10,933 nt of DNA from assembly GCA_964545715.1 (NCBI GenBank), contig CAZJHX010000244.1, positions 1 to 10,933 on the forward strand. Reading direction: 5' to 3'. Shown piece after piece: positions 1-6,802 of the stretch (its first letter is position 1; each line of letters opens with the position of its first letter). Under the pieces are notes generated by a model. The model was not told where the DNA came from, did not search any database, and worked only from the letters and a program-made list of their open reading frames with translations. The DNA is from CAZJHX01 sp964545715 (GTDB lineage: Bacteria; Myxococcota_A; UBA9042; GCA-2863065). The translations under genes and the position numbers were made by a program.

Positions 1-202
1 CACCGCCGCCTTGTGTCTGTGCGTCCACATCGAGCGCTGTTCCGGCGGGCTGACAGACATGACCCACGCCATCCAGTAGCGCGCATTCGTAGCCACTCAG
101 GCAGTCCGCATCTCCGTTCTGTGGATCGCAGACATACCAATAGCCGTCCGCATCGAACTTGCTGCACCCTGCCGCCAGAAGCAGCGCTACCATCCACCGC
201 AT
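1..202 (-). CDS. Small cysteine-containing lipoprotein, 3' end beyond window
   Basis: The frame opens with ATG at 202 and stays open to the left edge (67 codons), so only the N-terminal part is seen. The start MRWMVALLLAAGC is a short basic/hydrophobic signal ending in a lipobox-like LAAGC, with Cys13 as the expected lipidation site; a second ATG at 193 would still leave a usable signal. The mature part is acidic and carries spaced cysteines (at about residues 27, 36, 42 and 53), which suggests a small disulfide-bonded domain. It lies only 8 bases after the stop of the PEGA-like frame on the same strand, so the two are probably co-transcribed. No strong Shine-Dalgarno is visible; a G-run sits roughly 15-20 bases upstream. 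I do not recognise a family, and the function is unknown. The lipoprotein call is inference from the signal alone. Confidence 0.6.
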   Translation of the reverse strand, partial: MRWMVALLLAAGCSKFDADGYWYVCDPQNGDADCLSGYECALLDGVGHVCQPAGTALDVDAQTQGGG

Positions 203-210
203 TCGAGAAT

Positions 211-816
211 TTAGAAGCGCCCCCCGAGCACCATCCCGCCATCCACCGAGGGCGCCAACCACAGGCCGCTCTGGGGCCTGGTCTCGGCACCGGATTCGCG
301 CGTCATCAACCACCACGTGAGACCGCCGATCAGGGCCGCACCGCCTACCGCGATCGTCGCGGCACCGGCGGCCGACAACCCGTCCGCGTCGTCCCATGCG
401 GCCTGATGCGCCGCCTGCGTGGTCTCAGACACAATGCCGCGTCCCGCTGCCTCACTATCGGTCTCCACGCCGCGGTCAGCGCTCGCTTTCGCCATCAAGC
501 CGATGCCCACGCCGAGCGCCGCCACGCCTGTGCCGGTGACCACCCACGGCCACGCTCCCGGCGACCGTGGCACCGGCACGCCGCCGCCAACACCCACGTC
601 GATGGGCTCCGGCGTCTTGAAGTTCAACACCGCCGGCCGAGTCGGCAGCACGTCGACCGACTGCTTGTGCACCTGCGGGCCCGACGCGCCAACGCCCGCC
701 AGGGTCAGGCGAACAACATGCCTGCCCGCGTCCAACTCGATAAAGCGCAGGCTCGTCAAATCCAGCAGTAGATCGTGGCCGTCGATATGCAGTCCAGCTG
801 TGCCTTGGCGGGCCAT
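211..816 (-). CDS. PEGA-like membrane protein, probably the C-terminal part of the upstream TPR gene
   Basis: A 201-codon frame beginning at ATG 816. Residues 7-68 read like a PEGA-type beta domain (AGLHIDG, then IELDAGRHVVRL, ending in AVLNF). Two hydrophobic stretches follow, at about 89-108 and 149-170 (ending GGLTWWL), and the protein ends in Phe (VLGGRF). This layout, a PEGA-like domain followed by two glycine/alanine-rich membrane segments, is typical of the C-terminal half of TPR/PEGA envelope proteins in Myxococcota. The preceding frame (756-1379) supplies exactly the missing signal peptide and TPR part. The two frames overlap by 61 bases and differ by one frame. In this frame the nearest upstream stop is TGA at 841-843, so any frame change must fall within about 756-843. 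Either this is one gene broken by a one-base indel (natural or a sequencing error), or a second gene translated by coupling from ATG 816. I favour the broken single gene. Confidence 0.7.
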   Translation of the reverse strand: MARQGTAGLHIDGHDLLLDLTSLRFIELDAGRHVVRLTLAGVGASGPQVHKQSVDVLPTRPAVLNFKTPEPIDVGVGGGVPVPRSPGAWPWVVTGTGVAALGVGIGLMAKASADRGVETDSEAAGRGIVSETTQAAHQAAWDDADGLSAAGAATIAVGGAALIGGLTWWLMTRESGAETRPQSGLWLAPSVDGGMVLGGRF

Positions 817-1379
817 TTCACGACCCCACGCGCGCCGCCCTCAAACGGGGCCACGACCCGGATCCCGGCGCGTAGCATCCGGCTCCAGCACCGCACCCGA
901 TGCCCCTGGGGCGACGAGACGCACAGCTGGTGCTTGGCCTCCGCCACGATAAGGTCCTGGCGCACATCCGAAACCACCTCACCGTCCACTTGTACCAGGG
1001 CGTTATCGGGCAGCCCCGCGAACCGGACGACCGCCACGTCGACCAGGCCCTTGACCTTGGCCGCCTGCGCCGCGGCCAGCTCCCGCAACTCAACGCTGAC
1101 CTGCGGCATCGCCTGGGTGCTCAGAAACGCGCTGTGTGCCTCTCGCAGTCGGCCCAGCGCCTCCAGCAATCGGCCCTGGTTGTAGATGTAGATGGCGCGC
1201 GGCTTCTTGCGATGAGCGACCTCCAGCCACTTCAGCGCCTCCGCGTACTTCTTCTGGGCGTACAGCGTGCGCGCCTTGTTGTAGGCCTGATCGGCCGTCA
1301 GCGTCTTGGTAGGAGGCTTGGCCTCAACCGAGCCTGCGGGCACGGCGACCAACAGCCACAGTACGAAGAAATGGCGCAT
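756..1379 (-). CDS. Secreted TPR protein, N-terminal part of a TPR/PEGA envelope protein
   Basis: Starts at ATG 1379 with a clear Sec signal (MRHFFVLWLLVAVPAGSVEA, probable cleavage near residue 20). Residues about 28-100 form tetratricopeptide-like helices (AYNKARTLYAQKKYAEALKW, then YNQGRLLEALGRLREAHSAF), a protein-interaction fold. Residues about 111-155 look like a first PEGA-type beta domain (VQVDGEVV). The last roughly 20 residues before the stop are unlike the rest, while the next frame over, starting at ATG 816, continues with PEGA-like sequence; so the natural product is probably about 390 residues encoded by 211-1379. The role is likely envelope scaffolding or peptidoglycan association, inferred from family. 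The upstream gap of 150 bases to the phosphatase leaves room for its own promoter. Confidence 0.75.
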   Translation of the reverse strand: MRHFFVLWLLVAVPAGSVEAKPPTKTLTADQAYNKARTLYAQKKYAEALKWLEVAHRKKPRAIYIYNQGRLLEALGRLREAHSAFLSTQAMPQVSVELRELAAAQAAKVKGLVDVAVVRFAGLPDNALVQVDGEVVSDVRQDLIVAEAKHQLCVSSPQGHRVRCWSRMLRAGIRVVAPFEGGARGVVKWPAKAQLDCISTATIYCWI

Positions 1380-1384
1380 GACCC

Positions 1385-1390
1385 ATCATA
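1385..1390 (-). promoter_or_regulatory. Candidate -10 element for the TPR gene
   Basis: Read on the minus strand the hexamer is TATGAT, one mismatch from TATAAT, and it ends 5 bases before the ATG at 1379. No convincing Shine-Dalgarno lies between, so if it is used the transcript would be leaderless or nearly so. I find no good -35 hexamer at 16-18 bases; the nearest TTGCGC is 25 bases away. A chance match is possible. Confidence 0.2.
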
Positions 1391-1529
1391 CCTGGGTTGT
1401 GCTGCGGTTGCGCGTGCGCAACGCGTTCTGCTGGGCAGTTCGAGTGAACGGCGGCGCTGGATGGCCGCCAACGTGTGCGCCACAAGGCCGGATGGGTTCT
1501 GAGGATGGACAGGTGCCGGGAGGTGCGCT

Positions 1530-2402
1530 TCAGGGCTTCAACAACGAGCAGTCGAAGGCCTGGATGAAGTCCAGGTTGCCCTGCTCGAAGCCGCCGGGGC
1601 GCTCCTTGTCGATGTACGCGGTGTGGTGGCGATAGTCTCGGTCGATTTTGTCCGCGGAGGCGCCGTTGAAGCAGCGCTCCAGGATGCCTACGACCATGCC
1701 GGTCCGATGCATGCCGCCGCCGCAGTGCACGTGTACGTTGCCGCGTGGCGGCTTTCCATCAGGCTTCAGGATCTGCTCGTTGATGACCTTGGCGATCTGT
1801 CCCTGGGCGCGCTTGAAGACGACCGGATCGTCGCCGTGCAGCTTGAGATCGTGTCGCCAGGACTGCTCGGATTTGGGGAGGCCGCGTAGGGTGAAGTAGC
1901 TGCCGCCGGCGGACTCGGCGGCGAACTGCTCTTTCAGCTCCAGATCCTGTGTGGGCATCACGCCGGAGTACAGGTTGACCACGTGGCGGGTGCCGCCTGC
2001 CGTCAGTAGGGAGTCGAAGCACGAGCCGGCCCGCTCGGGGCGCGACGTGAAGCCGGTGCGATAGATGCGCAGGGGCTTGCCGTCGGCCGTCATCACCGCG
2101 GGGACCTGCAGTGTGCCGAAGTTGTGGTTTTGGCTCTCCAGCAGCATGAAGCGCACCAGGCGCCACTTGGTGATGTGCTTGAGGTCGCTGGTCAGAGCGG
2201 CGCGCTGGTCGTCATCGAGGGCGGCGCCGGTGGACTCGACCGCCTGGAGGATCTCCTTGATCATGGCCTGCGAGTCCTGGCCCAGGTAGCTGCCCCAACC
2301 CTGGCGGTCGTTGCACCGGATCCCCTCGGGTGGTCCCGTGGTGCCGCAGCCGACCAGGAGCAGCGCGATGGATAGGGTTGTCAGGGTTTGGGATTTCAGC
2401 AC
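1530..2402 (-). CDS. Lipoprotein with tyrosine/dual-specificity phosphatase domain
   Basis: A 290-residue protein starting at GTG 2402, with AGGA 10 bases upstream. The N-terminus has a canonical lipobox LVGC (Cys19), so it should be exported and lipid-anchored. The catalytic P-loop of cysteine phosphatases is intact: HCGGGMHRTG at 226-235, that is C(X)5R with nucleophile Cys227 and Arg233 followed by Thr. An earlier IYRTGFTSRP (about 113-122) and RHVVNLYSG (about 139-147) match the usual strand order of this fold, in which a YRSGQP-like motif precedes the catalytic loop. The general acid is probably Asp191 or Asp192 (LHGDDP), by position only. The family hydrolyses phosphotyrosine, phosphoserine/threonine or, in the phytase-like branch, inositol phosphates; the substrate here is unknown. 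It lies 61 bases downstream of the exporter gene on the same strand, so it may be the last gene of that operon. Confidence 0.82.
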   Translation of the reverse strand: MLKSQTLTTLSIALLLVGCGTTGPPEGIRCNDRQGWGSYLGQDSQAMIKEILQAVESTGAALDDDQRAALTSDLKHITKWRLVRFMLLESQNHNFGTLQVPAVMTADGKPLRIYRTGFTSRPERAGSCFDSLLTAGGTRHVVNLYSGVMPTQDLELKEQFAAESAGGSYFTLRGLPKSEQSWRHDLKLHGDDPVVFKRAQGQIAKVINEQILKPDGKPPRGNVHVHCGGGMHRTGMVVGILERCFNGASADKIDRDYRHHTAYIDKERPGGFEQGNLDFIQAFDCSLLKP

Positions 2403-2413
2403 GTGGCCCGGAT

Positions 2414-2442
2414 CCTACCGGACAGGTCGGACCGGCGGTAGG
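2414..2442. other. Inverted repeat between exporter and phosphatase genes
   Basis: A perfect 7-base inverted repeat, CCTACCG at 2414-2420 and CGGTAGG at 2436-2442, with a 15-base loop that itself begins and ends in C/G-rich sequence. It occupies the short gap after the stop of the exporter and ends 11 bases before the phosphatase GTG; on the minus strand the second arm includes the AGGA that could serve as ribosome site. No T-run follows, so it is not a standard intrinsic terminator. It could fold in the mRNA and affect translation of the phosphatase. Confidence 0.35.
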
Positions 2443-2463
2443 GGCGAAGAGGTTGCGCCGCCC

Positions 2464-4512
2464 TTAGAGCCGCAGCAGCGCCGGCAACAGGAGTAGGTCG
2501 CCGATGATCGCGGCGCAGGCGGTGACCGCAAGCATCAGCCCCATCACCTGCGTCGGCAGAAAGCTGCTGAAGAGCAGCACGGCGAAGCCGCAGCCCAGGA
2601 CCGCGGATGTCAGCAGAATCGGCGGACCCGCGTGGGTGAAGGCGCTGGAGACGTCGCCGGCGTGGGTCGCGGCCAGAAAGTGGATCGTGTCGTCCACGGC
2701 CAGCGCAAACACCACCGTTAGAACCAGCGCCGACGTGTACCGCAGCTCGATACCGAACAGCGCCATGGCGCCGATCACCGCGGCCAGCGGCAGCAGGTTG
2801 GGCAGGATCGCCGCTGCGGACAGGCGAGCGCTGCGCAGACCGACGAACACCAGCAGCATGACGGCGGCCAGCGCGACCAGAAAGCCGGTCTGAAAGTGGT
2901 CGACCAGCGCGCGGTTGACCGTTTGGCCGAGGTAGCCCTGGCCCGTGAGCTGCGCGGGGGCGCCGAAGATCTCCTGGTGGGCGGCGTCGAGATCCGCGAA
3001 AAGCGCAAAGGCCTCGTCGGTGCCCAGATTGCTGACGCGCAGGCGGATGCGCATCAGGTCGGTCTCGTCGTCTACCCAGACCCGGGTCTCATCGTGCGCG
3101 AGCAACAGCGCGGTGGGCAGCAGTGACGTGATCTCAGCGTCCGGCACCTTGCGCAGCAGCGGGCCGAAGCGTTGCATGAGATCGACCACCGAGACGGCGT
3201 TGAGCACGTCCGGATGGCGGCGCACGCGGTCGGTGAAGGCGGCGACCTTGTCCAGGGTGGCCTTGTCGTAGATGTGGTCGCCGGTCAGGAGCACATCGAT
3301 GGGCAGGACCCCGCCCATTCGCTCTTCCAGCAGCGTGTAGGTCTGGCGAACCGGGTGGTCCTCGTCGAGATCGGCCAGCAGTGGCGAGTTGACAGGGATG
3401 GACGGGGCGGCGGCGGCGGCGACGCCGATGACGACGAGGCCGGCGGCGGCGATGGTTCGGGGGCGGCGCGTCGTCCAGCGGTCCAGCAGCCCCAGCACAG
3501 CGGGCTGGACCGGTGCGGCGCCGGCACGCCTCAGCAGCGGCGGCACGGCCAGAAACGTGACGGCGTACGCGGCGCAGACGCCCATGGCGACCTGGAGGCC
3601 GAAGTGGGCGATCATCGGGATGCCGCTGAGCGCCAGCGCGCCAAAGCCGATCGCCGTGGTGGCGGTCGTCAGCAGGCACGGCATGATCAGGCGCTGGACG
3701 TCCCGGCGCACCAGCAGGTGGACGGCGTCGGCGACCGAGATAACGGCCACGACGACGTAGACGCCCGGGCTGAGGATGTTGGGGGGCAGGCCGGTCAGGC
3801 CCATGAGGCCGGCGGTCCAGACCGACGCGACGGCGGCGACCACGATGGGCGCAAGCACCCCGACGGCGCTGCGCAGCCCGATGAACAGGACCAGCGCCAT
3901 GACGCCCAGCACGATGGGATACAGCCGCAGCGACTCCGCGCGGACGGTCTCGCTGAGGACCACGCGGTGGATGGGATAGCCGGCCAGGTGCACGGTGCCC
4001 GGGTAGTCGGCCGTGAGTGTGAGCAGGGCGTCGCGCAGAGTGCGGCGCGAGATGTAGTCGAGCCGGTCGTCGGGCATGACCGCGCCTACGACGGCGACCT
4101 GGCGATCGGCGGACAGCAGCGTGTTGAGGTACGGGGCGCGACGCAGCGCCTCCTCGGCGATTGCAAACGGGACGTCTGCGGCGCGCCTGAGGACGGGGCG
4201 GCCGGTCTCGTCCTCGGAGACCACGCGGGCCTCGGCGGGGGAAAAGACACGGGCGACGTCGGGGCGCTCGGCCAGCGCCAGGCCGAGGCGGTCGATGGCT
4301 GCCAGCAGCTCAGGGTCCAGGGGGCGGGTGTGCTCCAGCACGATGATGGCCGTGCGATCGTCGCGGCCGAAGCTGTCGCGGACCTGCTCGAAGGTGTCGC
4401 GCTCGGGGGTATCGGTGGGGAAGAAGTCCTGGACTCGATAGCGCGGCTGTACCGAGGAGGCGATCCACAGCATGCCGGCTGTGATCGCGGCCAGCAGGAG
4501 CCACTGCCTCAC
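2464..4512 (-). CDS. RND/MMPL-superfamily exporter
   Basis: A 682-residue inner-membrane protein with the two-fold repeat of RND permeases of the MMPL/COG1033 type. An N-terminal transmembrane helix (about 4-22) is followed by a large periplasmic loop (about 23-195, opening with FFPTDTPERDTF and FGRDDRTAIIVLE), then five helices to about 325. A second single helix (about 353-370), a second periplasmic loop (about 371-540) and five final helices complete twelve. Acidic residues typical of proton relay sit in the fourth helix of each half: SVADAVHLL (Asp262) and AVDDTIHFL (Asp607/608). Family members export lipids, hopanoids or other hydrophobic molecules using the proton gradient. The start is GTG 4512, overlapping the TGA of the acyltransferase gene (GTGA, 4 bases), so translation is probably coupled. 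At about 680 residues it is shorter than mycobacterial MmpL proteins but usual for the COG1033 branch. Substrate unknown; a product of the two upstream enzymes is a reasonable guess. Confidence 0.88.
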   Translation of the reverse strand: MRQWLLLAAITAGMLWIASSVQPRYRVQDFFPTDTPERDTFEQVRDSFGRDDRTAIIVLEHTRPLDPELLAAIDRLGLALAERPDVARVFSPAEARVVSEDETGRPVLRRAADVPFAIAEEALRRAPYLNTLLSADRQVAVVGAVMPDDRLDYISRRTLRDALLTLTADYPGTVHLAGYPIHRVVLSETVRAESLRLYPIVLGVMALVLFIGLRSAVGVLAPIVVAAVASVWTAGLMGLTGLPPNILSPGVYVVVAVISVADAVHLLVRRDVQRLIMPCLLTTATTAIGFGALALSGIPMIAHFGLQVAMGVCAAYAVTFLAVPPLLRRAGAAPVQPAVLGLLDRWTTRRPRTIAAAGLVVIGVAAAAAPSIPVNSPLLADLDEDHPVRQTYTLLEERMGGVLPIDVLLTGDHIYDKATLDKVAAFTDRVRRHPDVLNAVSVVDLMQRFGPLLRKVPDAEITSLLPTALLLAHDETRVWVDDETDLMRIRLRVSNLGTDEAFALFADLDAAHQEIFGAPAQLTGQGYLGQTVNRALVDHFQTGFLVALAAVMLLVFVGLRSARLSAAAILPNLLPLAAVIGAMALFGIELRYTSALVLTVVFALAVDDTIHFLAATHAGDVSSAFTHAGPPILLTSAVLGCGFAVLLFSSFLPTQVMGLMLAVTACAAIIGDLLLLPALLRL

Positions 4513-5633
4513 ACCAGGGCCATCTCAAACCCGGGACGCTGGGCCTTCAGAGTCTCGACTGGCAGCTGCACAGACGGGTCGGTCACCGTGTACAGGCACG
4601 CGGGCAGGTCCGTGGTTCGATAGCGCGAGAAGGCCTCCGCCAGGGGGTCGTCATCGAGCACGCACGCGCAAAAGAAGTGGTACCCGCGGCCATAGTGGTC
4701 CGTGTAGATGTGGTCGACCAGCGCAGCCATGACGGCGGGGTCGTTGCTGGGGACGCTGACGTGGGTGAGATAGAAATACTTCATGAGGCCGCCGGCCGGC
4801 GGGAGCGGCTCGAAGCGGGCCAGGAAAGCGGCCAGGTTGAAGCCCATGCGAATCCAACGCATGGCGCGATAATAGCCCAACACCCGGTAGCGCTTGACGG
4901 CCTGGGCGTCCCAGGCGGCGGTCACGCCGACGAGCCGGTCCTGGTCGAACGCCAGGTAGAAGCTCTGCAGGCTCAGACCCGGCCAGTGCGCCAGCCGGTG
5001 GCGGAGCAGCTCCTCGGTGAAGACGTAGCCGAAGCTGCGCCGCTTGTGGTCGGCGTGCAGGTGGGCGGCCACCTTGGGGATGTCGTCGGCGGTCGCGGTG
5101 CGCACGGTCAAATCGGTGAAGCGCGGGCGTCGTTGGGTGGTGTACTGCACGTTGGAGATGCGAAAGCGGCGGATCGGGGTGTAGACCGGCATGTCCGGCT
5201 GGCGGTCGCGGCGGCCGGTCAACGCGGCCACAGCGCGGCGGTTTGACGTGATCACGGCGGTCAAAAACACATTGGTCTTGAAGCGGGCGCCTGCGTCGCG
5301 CATGGCCGGCCCGTAGACGTCGGCCAGGTGTCGGGCGCCCCGGGCGGCGGCGGTGAAGCGCAGGTCTCCGGCGTATCCGATGCGGGTCACCTCGCCGTCG
5401 ATGTATCCGTCGCGCGCCATGAACGTGCCCATGCCCTCGATCTCGTCGTCGAGCGTCAGCACATAGGGCGTGCAGTCCGCCTGTTGCATGTCGTAAAGCG
5501 CAAAGAAGTCGGGGTCGCGCTCGACCGCCAGGTGCAGGTCGGACTCCATGGTGACGTCTTTGAAGATCCGGCATAGGCGAGGTCCGTCGCGCCGCAGTGC
5601 CGGACGCAGGAAGTCCGGCAGGCCGTCAGACAT
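4509..5633 (-). CDS. GNAT-like acyltransferase
   Basis: A 374-residue soluble protein without signal peptide. The sequence looks like two GNAT-like halves: residues about 1-150 (LCRIFKDVTME, VLTLDDEIEGMGTF, TRIGYAGDLRFTAAARGAR, resembling the beta4 strand and CoA-binding loop) and about 172-350 (LTVRTATADDIPKVAAHL opening the second half, AFDQDRLVGVTAAWD, then YFYLTHVSVPSNDPAVMAAL as a second beta4/loop). The RGAR of the first half resembles part of the acetyl-CoA loop; the second half has a degenerate one, so perhaps only one site is active. Members transfer acyl groups from acyl-CoA to amines. It overlaps the Rieske gene by 8 bases and the exporter by 4, which points to one pathway. The assignment rests on pattern recognition; acceptor and donor are unknown. 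Confidence 0.65.
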   Translation of the reverse strand: MSDGLPDFLRPALRRDGPRLCRIFKDVTMESDLHLAVERDPDFFALYDMQQADCTPYVLTLDDEIEGMGTFMARDGYIDGEVTRIGYAGDLRFTAAARGARHLADVYGPAMRDAGARFKTNVFLTAVITSNRRAVAALTGRRDRQPDMPVYTPIRRFRISNVQYTTQRRPRFTDLTVRTATADDIPKVAAHLHADHKRRSFGYVFTEELLRHRLAHWPGLSLQSFYLAFDQDRLVGVTAAWDAQAVKRYRVLGYYRAMRWIRMGFNLAAFLARFEPLPPAGGLMKYFYLTHVSVPSNDPAVMAALVDHIYTDHYGRGYHFFCACVLDDDPLAEAFSRYRTTDLPACLYTVTDPSVQLPVETLKAQRPGFEMALV

Positions 5634-6663
5634 AAAACGTCACGTCGGCGCTTTGTGGCTTGGGTCGCGCACCCTTCTCGCCGTCGGCGGCCCAATCGCG
5701 CAGCGACTCGATGTAGTGGTGGATCACGTCGACCGGCGCGTTGGAGAAGTCGTCACCGTACCGCTGCAGCGACTCGCCCTGATTGCGCATGATGACCACG
5801 TCCTGGTGGATGACCTTGCGCGTGTACGGCGGCAGCAGCGCGCGCGCCAGCTTGTTGAAGACGCCCATGCGAAACGTGATCGCCGTGTAGACCATCGTGT
5901 GGAACTCGGAGACGGGCGTGCACTGCGACGTGATGATGAACGACCGCGACGTCCCGAAGTCGTAGTCCACGCGGGTGACGTTGGGCATGTAGAACTTGTC
6001 GGTGTGTGTGACCGGCTCGCCCCGCGGGTTGAGGATGCGTGACCAGAAGCCGATGGAGTCGTTCTTCTGGTGATACGTGACCAGCACGCTGTCGTCGGTG
6101 CGCTCGACGGTGGTGTGCACGGCCTGCGCGGCGTCGGATCGGAACCACCCCGCGTGCACGGTGATCGTGTGGGGCACGTCCATGAAGTTCTCGACGCAGT
6201 TGGTCACGTTGTTGTCGAACGGCGTGACCATGAAGTACGACTCCCAGCCCGCCTCGCCGTGGTGCGGAAAGGCGAACGGCTCAGCCGCGATGTGGTCGGA
6301 GTCGCCCATATAGACCCACACCAGCCCGGACTCCTCGCGTGCGGGAAAGCGGGCAAGGCTGCGGCTCTTGCGCCCCTGCGAGTCCGGTCCCTCGCTGGGG
6401 ATGTGCACCAGCGCTCCGTCCGCGTCGTAGCGCCAGCCGTGGTAGGGGCAGACCAGGCAGCCGTCGCGCACGTGCCCTTCGGACAGCATGGCGTTGCGAT
6501 GCAGGCAGCGGTCGACAAAGCAGTGCACCTGCCCGGCGTCGTCGCGAAAGACGACCAGCGCCTCCTCGAGGATCACGCGCCCCAGGGGCTGCGTCCCCTT
6601 CAGCTCACGCGAGGTACAAGCCACGTACCAGCGGTCCCGCAAGGTCCCGCAGCGCTCACGCAT
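5626..6663 (-). CDS. Rieske non-haem iron oxygenase, catalytic subunit
   Basis: Taking ATG 6663 as start gives 345 residues, usual for the single-component vanillate demethylase/pheophorbide oxygenase-like branch. The opening LRDRWYVACTSREL is the conserved start of this family. The Rieske 2Fe-2S cluster ligands are complete: CLH (Cys53, His55) and CPYHGW (Cys72, His75). The mononuclear iron motif follows in ENFMDVPHTITVH: Asp162 bridging, His165 and His170 as ligands; Asp288 (HQDVVIMRNQ) is the likely carboxylate ligand. Such enzymes hydroxylate, demethylate or desaturate organic substrates using O2 and electrons from a separate reductase, none of which is in the window. The frame stays open to 6804, with an ATG at 6702, but the extra residues have no family character and would run over a dyad and into the divergent gene. 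First gene of the minus-strand unit. Substrate unknown. Confidence 0.9.
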   Translation of the reverse strand: MRERCGTLRDRWYVACTSRELKGTQPLGRVILEEALVVFRDDAGQVHCFVDRCLHRNAMLSEGHVRDGCLVCPYHGWRYDADGALVHIPSEGPDSQGRKSRSLARFPAREESGLVWVYMGDSDHIAAEPFAFPHHGEAGWESYFMVTPFDNNVTNCVENFMDVPHTITVHAGWFRSDAAQAVHTTVERTDDSVLVTYHQKNDSIGFWSRILNPRGEPVTHTDKFYMPNVTRVDYDFGTSRSFIITSQCTPVSEFHTMVYTAITFRMGVFNKLARALLPPYTRKVIHQDVVIMRNQGESLQRYGDDFSNAPVDVIHHYIESLRDWAADGEKGARPKPQSADVTFYV

Positions 6664-6694
6664 CCTGGGCTGGGAGTCCGACACGGCTCGATAT

Positions 6695-6710
6695 TGCCAC
6701 ATTAGTGACA
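6695..6710. promoter_or_regulatory. Near-perfect dyad, possible operator
   Basis: TGCCAC-ATTA-GTGACA: two 6-base arms with one mismatch and a 4-base AT spacer. The size and spacing fit a dimeric helix-turn-helix regulator (for example of the CRP/FNR class, although the arms are not the standard sequence of either). It lies 32 bases upstream of the Rieske ATG. Function is inferred from symmetry and position only. Confidence 0.3.
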
Positions 6711-6733
6711 CTTTCTGTGGCGGGCGGTGTTCC
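6707..6733 (-). promoter_or_regulatory. Weak ECF-like promoter candidate for the Rieske unit
   Basis: On the minus strand GGAAC (6733-6729) is followed after 17 bases by GTGTC (6711-6707). Many ECF sigma factors read an AAC-containing -35 with a GTC-type -10 at 16-17 bases. Transcription would begin near 6700 and give a leader of about 37 bases before ATG 6663, consistent with the shorter Rieske start. Short motifs like these occur by chance, so this is only a candidate. Confidence 0.18.
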
Positions 6734-6790
6734 ACCTTCAGCAAATGCAAACCCGCGCGACGCCTCAGCCAAATGATCGGTTGGGGCGCC

Positions 6791-6795
6791 AGGAG
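6791..6795 (+). promoter_or_regulatory. Ribosome binding site AGGAG
   Basis: AGGAG placed 7 bases before ATG 6803. It decides the start of the calcium-repeat lipoprotein, since the open frame runs much further upstream without another good ribosome site and would cross the divergent Rieske gene. Confidence 0.65.
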
Positions 6796-6802
6796 CAACA
6801 CC

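Larger units (their letters stand above)
6664..6802. promoter_or_regulatory. Divergent promoter region between the Rieske and lipoprotein units
   Basis: A 139-base gap between divergent starts, noticeably richer in A/T in 6691-6720 and 6740-6780 than the coding sequence around it. Both units must begin here. It contains the dyad at 6695-6710 and a weak ECF-type candidate on the minus strand. On the plus strand AAATGAT at about 6771-6777 could be a -10, but no matching -35 is convincing. Confidence 0.5.

Noticed and set aside
13..771. Long plus-strand open frame (252 codons) opposite the TPR/PEGA frames and the left lipoprotein
   Set aside because: It is very rich in Arg/His/Pro with no fold-like pattern, and the minus strand carries signal peptides, TPR and PEGA-like domains over the same bases.
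3389..3440. GGCGGCGGC-type simple run, considered as a microsatellite
   Set aside because: It encodes an Ala-rich membrane helix of the exporter and is explained by codon use in high-GC DNA.
3172..4623. Plus-strand open frame of 483 codons opposite the exporter
   Set aside because: Composition is Asp/Gly/Gln/His-rich, the mirror of a high-GC membrane protein gene; no recognisable domain, whereas the minus strand encodes a complete RND exporter.
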